Shown here: one piece after another, positions 11,750 to 23,800 of the stretch
How positions within the stretch are numbered: the first letter of the stretch is position 1
Layout: every line of letters begins with the position of its first letter
Origin: Drosophila persimilis
Taxonomy: Eukaryota; Arthropoda; Insecta; Diptera; Drosophilidae
Assembly (NCBI RefSeq): GCF_003286085.1
Contig: NW_020825289.1
Coordinates: 12,958,001 to 13,022,000, forward strand
DNA length: 64,000 nt
Direction of reading: 5' to 3'
Made by a program: the position numbers and the translations under genes
The notes under the pieces: generated by a model
The model's input: the letters and a program-made list of their open reading frames with translations, nothing else
Told to the model about the DNA's origin: nothing
Database searches by the model: none

Positions 11750-12918
11750 GACAGGCCGCCGGGATGGCGATCAACCCGGCGTCGGCGTCGGCGTCAAAAG
11801 CTGAAGGAAAAGCTGGCGAGCATGGAGGGATTATCATAAGTAAAATACATTTTATAAACTAATTATTTTAGTTTGTAAGTCTAAAGCAGGTTTTTGTCCA
11901 CCACTTCCAAAACTACTTCGAAAGCTATTAACCCTATTTAGAATATTTTCAATTGTTCATTGAATTTGCTGTTATGTTTTCCAAATTAACTTGTGCAACT
12001 AGCTACGAGTAGACTGTTTTGTTTCCCGTCTAAACCTGAGCTCAAATGTCAAATTGTACCATACCCCCAATCCCTAGCCACCCTATTTTCGTCTCCAATC
12101 TGATCCGATCACAAGCAATTCTCAAATCCAAACAAAGGCTCAAGCAACACAAAACAACACACACGCATGCATGCATCATTACATTACACATCGGATCCAA
12201 TCAACTTGTAAATATCAATATAGTATATACGAATGTCTTATCTATGACTATAGTCACACACCATACACACGCACACCCACACCCACAAACAGTCACACTC
12301 ATTTTTAAATATATAAATATACAATTTGTTTAGAAACTAAGTACAAAAAGTCAAGGAATCAAGATAAATCCTATTTCTATTGAAAGCGAAGCCCTGTTGG
12401 ATAAATGTTACACACACGTTGAGCATATAAAATCGTATTTTAGCTAAATATATACTTATACATATATATACTAAATGTCATGTTACTGTGCAGATTCAGC
12501 AAATTTATTAAACAAAATATACACATCATGCATACAACTAAAGCTATTTTTAAAGAACATTTTGTAAGGCCCTTTGTTGAAACAACAATGTCAGCCAGAA
12601 AGTAGAGGATAGTGAGGAATACGAATATGATTGTATAGTAACAACGTAGTCATATCTATAGCTAAAACCATGTTCGGGGATAACACAAAACAGTTCTCAG
12701 CATGCGTATATGACACAAACACTAATCGGAATACACATACATACGCTATGTTTAACAAATTTGAATATAATAAACTATTACATAAAGATGCAGTACGAAT
12801 CGGGGTAGCAGGTTATCCAGCAACTGTATTTGATTTTTATTTGGGTTGTCTATCCATGCACAGTCAACACTGATTCACTTTACATATACGACACTGTACG
12901 AGAGGTTATCGATACATC
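11750..12918. other. 3' UTR of CG8963 and convergent spacer
   Basis: AT-rich sequence with CA-rich patches near 12150-12300. A polyadenylation signal AATAAA lies at 12769-12774. The gene to the right ends at 12919 on the opposite strand. No other gene was seen. Confidence 0.5.
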
Positions 12919-13680
12919 TCACGATGGCGATGGAGATTCCACTTCTACGCGAGGTGTAACCACCAAGACTTCATAGCTAGATGTGTTCACCTCCTGACCG
13001 CGGTGCGGAATGTACATGACCTTGTGGGAGGGATGCACTTTTCCCAGTCTCTTGATACCTTCGTAAACGCCGAGACCGGTGTACGTCACCTCGCCAATCT
13101 CGGAATAACCTGTCGGTAGTGCGTTTGGGGGGTAACTGCCACTGGAACCAGGTACCCACTCGTGATCGCAGTCGGTCAACACCAGGACCTCCACCCCTTC
13201 GATAAGCCTATAGGAGCGGCAGCTCCAAGAGCCAAACGCTGCCTTCTTCTGGGGCGCATAGCTCGCTGGCAGCAGATCGTCGTTGAAGTAGCCACGGGCT
13301 ACATATGTGGGCAGACCATCCTCATCTGTGCCACACTGAATGGCACCTTCCGGTGCGTTGGATGCGTCCCGGGAACTGTTAATGTCGAGGTCCATAGGCA
13401 CCCATTGAACAGGCTGCTTTGGTGGCTCTTGGTCATCGAGCTCCGTGCGCTCTGCGAAATTTAGATAAATTCGATGAATGCGGTTCCGATGGCAAGTGGC
13501 CCGACACTGGGGACACGTCGGGGATCGTCCGAGCCAGCGCGTCAGGCACTCCCTGTGAAATACATGGCCGCAACTGGCAGTGGAAAAAATAATGTCGTTT
13601 GCCCGGTAGAATTCGTTACAGATGCCACACAGAACGTTCAGAGACGGAGAAGATTCATTCGGAGCTGTTTCGCCCTCCAT
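12919..13680 (-). CDS. CG10916: Intronless RING-finger plus DM9 (DUF3421) protein
   Basis: Single exon of 253 residues starting MEGETAPNESS. A C3H2C3 RING lies at residues 18-59 (Cys18, Cys21, Cys37, His39, His42, Cys45, Cys56, Cys59). The remaining ~150 residues hold DM9-type repeats, seen in YVARGYFNDDLLPASYAP, WVPGSSGSYPPNALPTGYSE and GKVHPSHKVMYIPHRGQEV. DM9 domains occur in insects and molluscs, and some bind mannose or respond to infection. An E3 ligase linked to a sugar- or ligand-sensing module is a reasonable guess. The RING and its C-terminal extension closely resemble those of nopo in this same window. The CG10916 assignment is from memory of a fly gene with this domain pair. Confidence 0.8.
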   Translation of the reverse strand: MEGETAPNESSPSLNVLCGICNEFYRANDIIFSTASCGHVFHRECLTRWLGRSPTCPQCRATCHRNRIHRIYLNFAERTELDDQEPPKQPVQWVPMDLDINSSRDASNAPEGAIQCGTDEDGLPTYVARGYFNDDLLPASYAPQKKAAFGSWSCRSYRLIEGVEVLVLTDCDHEWVPGSSGSYPPNALPTGYSEIGEVTYTGLGVYEGIKRLGKVHPSHKVMYIPHRGQEVNTSSYEVLVVTPRVEVESPSPS

Positions 13681-14493
13681 GTCTCACAGAACAGTAACAA
13701 GTAACAGTCGGATCGGATCGGAAAGAGGGGTTCCTTAAATTTCACAATATTATGATACTTTAATTATTGCTGATGAGAGCTTAGGGAAGCACCATACCGG
13801 TACGATGAAATCATGGCATGCAATACTATCGTCACTATACCATCAATGTATACTGTATGCTGATGAGCTTTCGTGCGGTGGAAAACAGCTGAAGGAAGAG
13901 AGAAGAAGAAATAAGCTGATTCAATGGGCGCTAGATTCAAACCTGTTTCAAAATTCTTTACAACACAGCATCTTTTTGATTGATATAACGGTAAATTTTC
14001 AAAACTACAGGAACAAAATACAATCGGTCGATGTAATCCGATCTTTAGGAGGAATATATAAATCAACCTTATTTTTTGTACATACTTTTCTAAGATATAC
14101 TGTATACAAAAGAAACGATTCACACGATTCAGTGACATCTATAAGTAGGCGGTCTGATTGAGAAAAGAACAGGGCTTTTAGAGCTTTCTAGCTTTCAGAG
14201 AAATACAGAACCAGAGCCGTAATTTATTGTAGGCACTATCACAATCCACTTGAGAGTTATACAACCCAAATCAAAAGGAGTATTTTCTGCCGCGTTTTCC
14301 TAATTTAATTTAATTCCCCGGAATATTCTGTACTTTTAAAACTTGTGCTGGCAGCTGGCTTATGAAACTAGCCTACGGATAAGACGTCCTAAAGAATGTT
14401 CTTTCGGTATAGAATAAACAGTTAATGCCACTTAACATTCAAGACACTAAAACATATTTATTTAAATTTGGTATAACGTAAAGCACAAGTTAA
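13681..14493. other. Spacer between the RING-DM9 gene and Hr51
   Basis: Head of the minus-strand RING-DM9 gene facing the 3' end of Hr51. On the minus strand an AATAAA (14462-14457) lies 32 bases after the Hr51 stop. Two overlapping open frames of ~120 codons on opposite strands at 13764-14161 lack codon bias and are not accepted as genes. Confidence 0.5.
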
Positions 14494-17400
14494 CTAGTTC
14501 TTATACATGTCACAGAGCACCTTTTCCATTGGCGTATTGCCGATTGTGCGCTGAAAGTAGATAGATTCAATCTTGTGGGAGCTAATCATGCGCAGAAGAG
14601 GCAGCATCAGGAGGAGTCTTCCGAACCGTGCAATTTGAGCTGTGAACTGCGTTTTGGTGTGCTGCGACAACATAACCTGTTTAAAGTAGAGATACATATT
14701 TAGATAGTCCGAATTTAGATACCAAACGGCTCTGGCTGGTCTCTTACATGGGCCTGATCCTGAAGATTCTCTATTTGTGCTGGGTCCTTAAGGCCACGGG
14801 TCTCGGGTCGGAATAGCACAATTGCCTTCAGGCAAGCGAATTCAGCTGGATCCACCAGTACAGCTTTGTATTTGCAGAAGATTTCGTGTAGAGTTCGAAC
14901 ATCGGCTGCCAGCTGACCAACGACAATATCGTTACGAACTACCAACACTCGTAGGCCAATTGTGCTCAAACTTACCTCCTCTTTTGTTGTGCAAGTATCA
15001 CCGTTTGCGTTGTTCTCCAAGTTATTGCAATGCTCGGCCACAGAGAAGAGCGCGCACCCAGTGGGGTCCAAGGGGATGCACCACTGAATGGCGTTCAAGA
15101 GGAACAGCTCTGACCAGGACTCCTCCAGCAGGATGACCTGAAAGAGCAATCAAAGTTGCAACTTACTTACTTACATTGCTATGGGCTACGCTACCTGATC
15201 CCGGAACGAGAGACGGGCAAAGCTTGGAAGGTTCTTGGCCCACTTCACGGCCATGAAAAGAAGTCTAGCACTCGTTTCGTAGACCGTTTCATGCTGGTGA
15301 GCATATAGGTTAGGCGACATGAACTGGGGCATGATGAAATTGGAGTCGGATCTGCTGCCTGTGTGCGGCTCCTCATCGTTGGTCACATCAATAGAATCGT
15401 CTGAAAGACCAAACAAAATTGATGGTATATGGGCTGGAACTCGTAAAAAATGTGTATGGGGGCTTTCTACCCACCATCATTGTCGTTCTCTAGTGTGGGA
15501 CTGGAAGAGCTGACGGAGGAGACGCTGCCACCGGCGTTGTTCTTTTCGTTGGTTGCTTCCGGCGCTGGGGAACTGGGATCAATCGAATGATTACTGCTCG
15601 AGTTGGTCGAATGGGAGACATTGCCGCGGCTGGTCAGCTCCATGGCCATTCCATACACAGCCTTCTCCTTCGGCGAGTGGTGCACTCCGGCGGCATTGAA
15701 CATGGGAAAACTGGCGCTGCTCATGTGATTCGCCGCCAGCTGCATGGAGGAGGTGAGGTGGTTGTGGTGCAGTAAACGTCCTGGGGGCAGGCTGCCTAGC
15801 GCTGTTCAAGTTGTAAGAGAATCAAATGAGTTTTTACTGAGAACTAAGAATCGAATGGAAAGGCGACTACTCACAGGGCGGTGGCAGCAGTCCGGAACCG
15901 TAGCAGGGAGGCGATAGTAGCACGGGTGGTCTGCAAATTGGAGTTACCCAGAGATTTGGGCGGTTAGACAGTGAGTTATGCAAATGACAGCACAGCCACA
16001 AATACACACAAACACACACGTTGAGACTTACCCAAAAACACCGACGGCAACGGCCGCCTCGCGCAAAGCCCGGCCGTGTTCCATCTCCCTCAGCGTCTCC
16101 GGGCGTATAGTGGCCGTGTTTCGTGGCTGTCGCTCATTTTGCACCGCTGTAATTGGAAAACAAATGCAACTAACATGAGTACTCCAGATCTAAATCGTCC
16201 TCGAATATCTCGCAGGTCGCCACGCAGCAGGAAGGCAAAACACGCCCAATCGAGGTGTGCGGACGCTTCGGACGACAAGACGTGTCCATAATGAGGAAAT
16301 GTCACACTGATAAAATTGCTTCATGCCTCACAGGTACGGCCCACATCAGCTCTTGCTGAGCCGTGTTTTCCCGCCGCTTCTCATCAGCATATACACACAG
16401 CTTCGCCAGAGCAGCGGCCGCCCCGTCAGGCCTCAGCCATTCATAGTAAATTGGTTTTGTGGTCACGTGCCGCTCACGCCTACAAATTGTTTTCCCATTT
16501 GTTGATGCAATTTTACCGCACAATGAGGCTGCCACAGAGCTACTACTTCGCTAATAATGGCGGATCGGCAGGGGCTACGAGTATTTTGCATATCCCACGC
16601 ATAATTTATGGCTACATTACGAAAGGAGCAACAATAGAGTTTGAATAGTGGGGTGCCAAATAAGATGTTTGAAATAATGAAGTCCGATTGAGTCAATCTC
16701 AAAGAAGAAGCCGCGGAACTCGAAGATACGAGAACACAGATAACGCAGAATCATAGAGCACAACCAATATATACTATACCTTATCATGTGCTACTCAGTC
16801 TCTCTCTCGCTCTCTCTCTCACACACACTCTTCATCGTGCAGTGTGCGCGATGCTGCTGGTACTGCCGTAGCATTAACGAACACATCATTTCTCCCTTTT
16901 TGACAGAGAGATAAATACATATATACGAATTACGAGAATTTCGTATAAATAGATTGTATAAGTGACATCAATTACTTTTTTAACTGACTGAGTGCAAGGT
17001 ATAAAAGTAGAGTCGCTGCCCTTGCCTGCTTATGACTGCAGCAGAAACCAGATATATATTGGTTATACCTTATGGAACTATGTAGAGGGGAACCCAACCG
17101 ACTTTAGTTTGGTTATCGAAGTTTGGAAAATATAATTTTTAAAGATATCGAGCTGTGTACAAAGAGTTATGTTACTGCAGTATACGATTCTACCCTATTG
17201 AGAGAAATGTTATTGAATTTCTGGCGAACCTCCGACTTGGGTGGTTACGAGGAGCGCGTTGTAAAAGACAGCAGACCCTGCACCCGTGTCTGCCTCGCAA
17301 CAAAGCGACAAAACTTTCATTCGACATAATCAATGAGGGTTCACTCAAGTGGCAGCTCTAAAGCTGCGCAAAATCTGTCAAAGACAACAAGCAGCAGGTA

Positions 17401-20214
17401 ACAAATCAATTGGGTGAGCAATATGTAAATAAGGCCCACCCGCACTGGAGGGGACGGGGACCCGCGGGGACCCATGGGTACCCACCCCAAGGAAGCGTGC
17501 TCCGAAGTTGCTCTTCCCGCTGGCAGAGCGTGTGAAAGGGGTATGGAAGTGGAAGACCAGAAGACCAGAGATGTGTATATTTACTTAGAGTGGAACCGGG
17601 CACGTGTGCACAGGCTTTTGCGGTTCTGCTCTGTTCTGTTGAAGACCAATTAAACGTGCTTCACTTCATTAGAGCGATGGGTGATGAGTGCTGCTGATAG
17701 ATGTTAATAGAATAGTGAAGTAGTGACAGCAACCTACCGTCCTTGTTCATTCCCATTTGAAGGCACTTCTTGAGCCTGCAGGCCTGGCATTGATTCCGAT
17801 GCGCCTTGTCGACGATGCAGCGTCCCGTGCCCGCCTGGCAGCTGCAATCAAAATATAGTAAGTACGTGAGGGTGAGAGAGGCATTCATCGATTAGACAGT
17901 AGAGTACCGAGGAAAGCACCAGTTGCCGGGCATAATTAAGTTATTCGCCTCCTATCCTCCCGCAGATAACGAGATTTGTCGTGTCAAAAATTGCAACATT
18001 TGTCAAATCCGACCGGAGCAGAACACAAAGGAGCAGACTAACACTAACGTCAACGGACCGGAATGCCAGCCGCCAATAGACGGAGGACAAAAGCACTTCA
18101 GAGTCTGTGCTTTAGTTCGTCAGCAGGCAGCAAAAGGATCCATCCACTACCCACAATCCGCAACCTTCTCTTCCATCGACCTTTCGGTCTTTGTTCGCCG
18201 CCTCTCCTACTGGTCCTCTGCCCTTTGCACTTGCGGAACATAATCAAATCAAGCCCGAGAGGCCATGTGCTGTGCCCGTTAGCCACTATGTATGACTCCG
18301 TGACGCAGAGAGACCCAACCATCCAACCAGTCGCCAGTCGGACCACTTTAGCTTAGTGTCTAGTCATCACTGCCTCTCCTCGCTCTCTAAGCCCGTGCCA
18401 AAACTCAAAGATGGACAATTTCCTACCGAATTCCAACTGTTATCCCATTTTATGTATGTTTTGGCGCCTCTGCTAATATCAGCTAACTCACAAAGCACTT
18501 AAGTAAATGTATCCAGGAAATACCATTCGTATGCTTACGAGTCTATCCACTTAAAATGGTCACACTTTTATGCAAATTAGCTGGTCTTCGTAAACAAATT
18601 ATGAAGATTGAATCAATTTGTATGGTCTATAAAAAAGTACAATAATATTTTATAGCCAACTCACTTCCAACTATCAGAAAATTCCGTAAGAGTGAGAAAA
18701 ACACGTCATGTTTGCCAAGAGATTTGTACATATATCCTATATTTTGAGCATCAGATCAACTTTCGGGTCTTGATGGGAAAAATCATTTTGTTTCTAAGGA
18801 CAATTGAAATGAAAACGGTACAGATTGCAATTTAATCAAACAATTTTTGTCACTAGCCTCCCAAAAGAAATTCCTTCAGCTAAGCTCGAAAGTTCTGATT
18901 GGAAACAATTGATTATAATTGAAAACGACTTAATGGGACCAGACCACCAGAGACGACGACATAGAAGCGACCACCCCCTTGGTCTCCTTGGCCTGGCTCC
19001 GATTGACTATAACGAATATCGAAAAACATGTCACGTCGGAGAGAATATACACTAGCCCAGAGTCAGTGTATCGAGTCATCCCTTCGGTCTCTCACAGGGG
19101 AGAACAAGAACATTGCTCTATTTTGCTTAAAGCCGGGCAGAACCCGCCCCCTTTTTGACTTTGTTGCGATTCGGCTTAGGCCGATGGCAGACTGTGGGCA
19201 AAGATTTTGGGATCTGTGAGGGTTCTGGGGACTGGGTTCTGGTCGGGCGGGTCACATTTGGCCAAGTGTTTTGCGCTTAAGCCCCGCATATCAATCTCAG
19301 GGGACCGCCAGGATACAGAGATTTCGACGTTTGTGATTTACCGTGCATTCTGGGAGCCGCAAAGCAAATATACATTACTGTATCATAATTTTTGGTAGGC
19401 AGGGCCTAGCATTGATTGTCTTATCTCAGGGTATGGCATGTCGGGTTTTATGATTCGCGGGACAGAAAAACGAAAGAAAAAACAGCGAAAAAACCAAATC
19501 TTTTAACGAAATCAGCACTTTAAATTCAATTACATTTTAAGCTTCAGTGCGGAGAACATACCAGCCGCTTCGCACATGATGCCCCGCACTGTGCCCACGA
19601 AACCCACGATATCTGCGAGGGCGCATTCAAAAGTTGACTCTCAAATCCTAAAGATTTGAATAATTGTAATGAATTTGGAAGCGTTTTGTAATCCGCCAGA
19701 CGGTCCTCATGGCACAGAGGCCCACAGCCCACAGTCCACCCCAATCCAAGAGTCTCCCACTTTTAACAAATGTTGCAACGTTTTTATGCGAATGGGCGGA
19801 TTTCGGACTTTAGTGCTTGCTACCTACCGATAAATGAGCTTCCTCCTCACGCTGCGCTTGAAAAACCCGGAGCAGCCGTTGCAGGCGAGGATCCCGTAGT
19901 GCTTGCCCGAGCTGGTGTCGCCGCAGACCACACAGATGAGTCCCAGGTTCTGGCCTTTGATTCGGGACATCGTTGACTGTTCCGCCGAAGACGCCGACTG
20001 GTTGGAGGTGGCCGCCGCAGCCGCCGCCGCCGCTGCTGCTGCTGCTGCTGCAGCTGCACTGTGGTTCCAGCTGAGGAGACGCCCCGCAGAAACGGGAGGA
20101 GCTGGAGGGGCTCCAGAAGAGGCTGCCACTGTCGGTGGGGTTGGTTGTCCGTGCATCGGGGCTGGCGGTGGTGTGTAGCAGTTGCGCTGCGGACTGTGCA
20201 GCTCTGCAAAGGTC
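14494..20214 (-). CDS. Hr51: Nuclear receptor of the PNR (NR2E3) type, unfulfilled
   Basis: Nine minus-strand exons: 20214-19828, 17841-17738, 16146-16032, 15930-15875, 15801-15475, 15400-15195, 15137-14976, 14912-14748, 14676-14494. From the ATG at 20156 this gives 548 residues with all phases in agreement. The DNA-binding domain is complete: [20 protein letters not shown] with the P-box [12 protein letters not shown], then [17 protein letters not shown] in the next exon. A disordered hinge, a ligand-binding domain and an AF-2 helix ([11 protein letters not shown]) end the protein. This is the PNR subfamily; fly Hr51 acts in nuclei of mushroom-body and clock neurons during axon remodelling and rhythm control. 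The N-terminus contains a run of about 17 Ala. The 5' boundary is uncertain: the acceptor at 20214 needs a phase-1 exon upstream that I could not find, so the ATG at 20156 may be the start. Confidence 0.9.
16147..17737 (-). other. Intron 2 of Hr51
   Basis: A 1.6-kb intron. It contains a TC/CA-rich stretch near 16798-16830 and a GC-rich patch near 17440-17500. No exon-like open frame with splice signals was found. Confidence 0.5.
17842..19827 (-). other. Intron 1 of Hr51, splitting the DNA-binding domain
   Basis: A 2-kb intron between the two zinc fingers. No gene-like frame was found. Large introns in a neural transcription factor often hold enhancers, but none can be named from sequence alone. 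Confidence 0.5.
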
Positions 20215-20294
20215 GAGTAATAAAAAATCACTTATGTAGTTTATTTGAATTAAATTTCAATTTGTCAACTTCTCTCGGATGTGGTTAGGTGATG

Positions 20295-20326
20295 GTAGGG
20301 GTAGGGGTAGGGGTAGGGGTAGGGGG
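20295..20326 (+). repeat. Telomere-like G4 repeat (GGGGTA)n
   Basis: Five consecutive G-runs separated by TA form a predicted G-quadruplex on the plus strand, about 80 bases upstream of the first recognised Hr51 exon. It lies in the Hr51 template strand. Not telomeric: the repeat unit is short and isolated, and Drosophila telomeres lack such repeats. Confidence 0.7.
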
Positions 20327-20568
20327 TAAATGGGTGCCCGGGACCTGCTGATCTTATCCCTGCGTAGCGACATTGACGCCCTGTAATCCGCAAATATATT
20401 TACACATTCAATTAGGGTGCCATTAAGCCAAACGGCTCTCGACTCGGCCTCGTCTCGGATCGACTCGACTCGTGCCGAGCAATCTGTGCGCAAAATTTGC
20501 CTCAGGGGACGATTGTTTTGCCATCACACCCTAATTTGATTGTAGTTTCCTTACTGATTTTTTGATGC

Positions 20569-20829
20569 ACTTAACCCTCGACGAGGCGATGCCAGGCCAC
20601 ATTTGTTACTCTCGCCACTTGGCTGTGCGCCCGACCGTTTGGGTTTCTTGGCTTCAAGTCCCTGGCCCTGGCCCTGGCCCTGCCCTGGGTCGCCGCTGGA
20701 CCTGCCCATGGACCGGCATCCACCAACTGGCACGCCACTGCTGCGGTCTAATGCCCGGGGATTAGCGTCATATGCTTGCATTTTCCGACGTTCCATCTTT
20801 GTTAATTTTATGGGCTCGTTGAAATTCAC
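20569..20829 (-). other. Possible 5' coding exon on the Hr51 strand
   Basis: A minus-strand frame beginning MNFNEPIKLTKMERRKMQAY runs ~87 codons with fairly G/C-rich third positions and a Gly-Gln repeat. It then meets a good donor, CA|GTAAGG, at 20569/20568. It ends in phase 2, while the first recognised Hr51 exon accepts phase 1, so it cannot join directly. It could be an alternative first exon joined through an unseen exon, or chance. Confidence 0.3.
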
Positions 20830-23800
20830 TTTGGCGTGCTCCTGACAAAAGTGTTAAGAGTGCTCCCAGGCTGTGGTATGAATTTGGAAATTTTAGCGCC
20901 CTGACTTGAGTCTAATTCAATTTCGTGATTATCATAAATTGAATTTGCAAGACCATTCGTGCATTCCATCGGAAGGTTGTGGACTCGATTTGATTTGATT
21001 AGTTTTCTTCGATTGTTCTATACAAAATATGCATAATATAATGTAGCACATAAATATTTCTGAACGGAATGAGTAGTCCGATCGGACAGATCATTGGCGG
21101 GGGTTGGAGTTGGAGGGATCGGGTTACTACATAAAGCTGCCAATAGAATGATCGGACTGAAACGGTGCTCTGTCTTGGAGCCCGGTATCACATCCACCGT
21201 CCACCCCACGCACACCCTCAAAACCGCAAAAATTAACAACCTAATTGATCTGCAGAGGCGGCACAAAGTAGGAATTAGGAAGTAGACATGCCAAGTGCTA
21301 CTTGTTTGTAGGTAAGAAAAAAACAACAATCAAATGCAAAAAAAAAAAATACGTAAAGGGCATTATCACGTTCTTTAGTAAATGGCTTGTGAAAACATAA
21401 TTACTCCGTTTCCTTTTTGTGTTCTCCCACGATTTAATTAAATTATGTTAAAAAAGGTTCCACATTTAACAAGTACAATGTTTATATGCTTTCACTGAGA
21501 AGCAGTCAAAAGGGAAGTAGCTTAAACAAAAAAGATATAATGTATCTCCTCGAACGGGGTCAAGGTTTATATTAAAAACGGCCAGAAGCCGTCCGTCCGT
21601 GTGCCACTTTCTATGATTATTGTTATATTTCATTATATTACTTTTGCAGTTACATTACTACATATTTTCAAGTCACGCAGTAAGATTGCGACAAAATCGG
21701 ACCACTTTATGAGGAGGGTCATGATAGCAGCTTAAAATACCGATTTATTGGTCGTCTAATATATAATATTGATCAAAATGTCGCTGTGATCCGACCTTTG
21801 CATTACATCCGAAAAGGCAATCAAATAATATTTTAAAGATACGGGTTTCCGATATGAGAAACCTAAACGTCTATGCGTCTCAATAGGATAGTAATTACAG
21901 TCAGAGCTGGTTCAATATGGGCCACAGCTTATACTGATTCGTAAGCTATATCCAGAGGGCGTCCCGTTCCCAACCGTTGTTTTAGCCTTTATCAAGCTTT
22001 GGCCAAAACAGTTTGACGACCCGTAATTCACTAGAAACCTGTACTTTTCATTGGTTCGTCCGATATTGTAGTAACTCTCTATCTCTATTGCAACAAAGTC
22101 TTATTGGATTCTATTGAAAAATAATTTTGTAAAATCAACAGGGACTCTGATCCCAATAGGTCCCTTATAGGCCAATCTTCATTGCATCATGGCAGAATAT
22201 GCAATGGTTTTATGCTCCTTCTCGGGATTGTGATTCCATTCTACCATTCCGTATACCCTGAAATATCCGTTAAAACAATAGCAAGTAATATTTAAAATCA
22301 TCGCGAATCATCAAATTTGTAAAACTGTTTTCTGTTTTCTTATCCCCTTCTACATTTCTCTTTATTGTTAATATGTTAATCTTCAGCAACAACAAAATAT
22401 CCAAATCGGAAAATGTATCCAGACTAAAGATCACTAATTGATTTATTGATATATAAATAAAGATATAGACAATCGGAATGAACTGGAGCAGATTCTCGGC
22501 CGTCTCCGGTTCTAGGAAGTGTTTTCTGAACTGGACGATTACAAGTACAAGAGGAACCTGGAGATAACCTTCCCCTCCTCGAAGATTGCCTCTTTTTGTC
22601 GGTCCAGGATCTAGGAGAACCTTGGAGAGTCCACTTGAGTTCCGAGTTCCGAATACAGAAAATTAATATGCTCAATAATAGTCATAATAATGCAATAAAA
22701 ATAAACAATAATCCCATCATCTCAAAAATAAGAATGTAGTGTTAAGTCTTTATCTAATGACCAAAATCGGAGGAAATACAATAACAATTTTACAGAAAAC
22801 TTTTTGTTAGCAAAATGCACACTAATAAAGTTTAATCGATCTTCAAAAAGAGGTTTACGAGCGGATTTAAATGGGTGAAGAGGGACATGGCACTGTGTAT
22901 ATATTGTATTTATATAAAGAAGAATACTCTACTATTGATGGCGAGCAAGAGTATAAGTTTTTATACTATTGGTTTATCGGGACTTTTCATAAACCTTTTG
23001 TTTGCTTTATTTGAATTTAAAAAGGAACTTCCAATCACAAAAATCGAAACAGAACCAATTTGGTTTCTTCGTGGATATTGAAAAAGTAACCATTCGGTGG
23101 GATTTGATTGCTTGTTCACGGTACACAGGAAAGTTGGAATTACCTTGGGATTCGGGGCGCGTTTCCGATAGACTTTCGTCCTTATTCATATCGAGATGTT
23201 ACGGGAGATATTTTTTTATATATAAGCACGACGTTGAATTGAATAGAACACTAGTTAATATTTTAGCACGTCAATCGATTAAACGTTAAAGAAGTGTACT
23301 CGTATTTTGACTTTCGACGTAGTAGGCTCCATCCTACACTTCTAACGACGGCAAACGCATTTCCGGCCACGAAACTGAAACGGAAACTGGAACTGGGCTC
23401 CTGATTCTGAGGCGGATAGAAACCGTACCGCGCTGATCCGACGGCACTGACAACGGAGCGGAGCGGAGCGGAGACGGCTACGAGAGCGACGATGATGTTA
23501 ACGTCTCGATGTACGATTTCAGATTTATCATAAAACCATGACAGGAGCTAAACAGTGATGTGTCCACTCCAGCAGTCAAGCAGCCAACCAGCCATCCAGC
23601 CAACCCCGAAATAGGAAAAAATCTGTAGATATAATCCGTGGTCGGTGAGTGGGCACAGGGCGGGCGTTCGTTCATATGAATGTCTCTCTGTGTGTGTGAG
23701 TGTGAGTGCAGTGAGAACAAAAAGCACACCACCACCAGCAAGGACCATACCATACATACCCCTGCTAAGAGCAGAGAGCATCGAGCAGCGAGCATCGAGC

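Noticed and set aside
13764..14161. Two overlapping ~120-codon frames on opposite strands
   Set aside because: A/T-rich third positions, no splice signals, no recognisable motif; likely chance in AT-rich DNA.
20257..20493. Minus-strand frame with a PLPLPL repeat
   Set aside because: The repeat is just the complement of the GGGGTA tract; no splice fit to Hr51.
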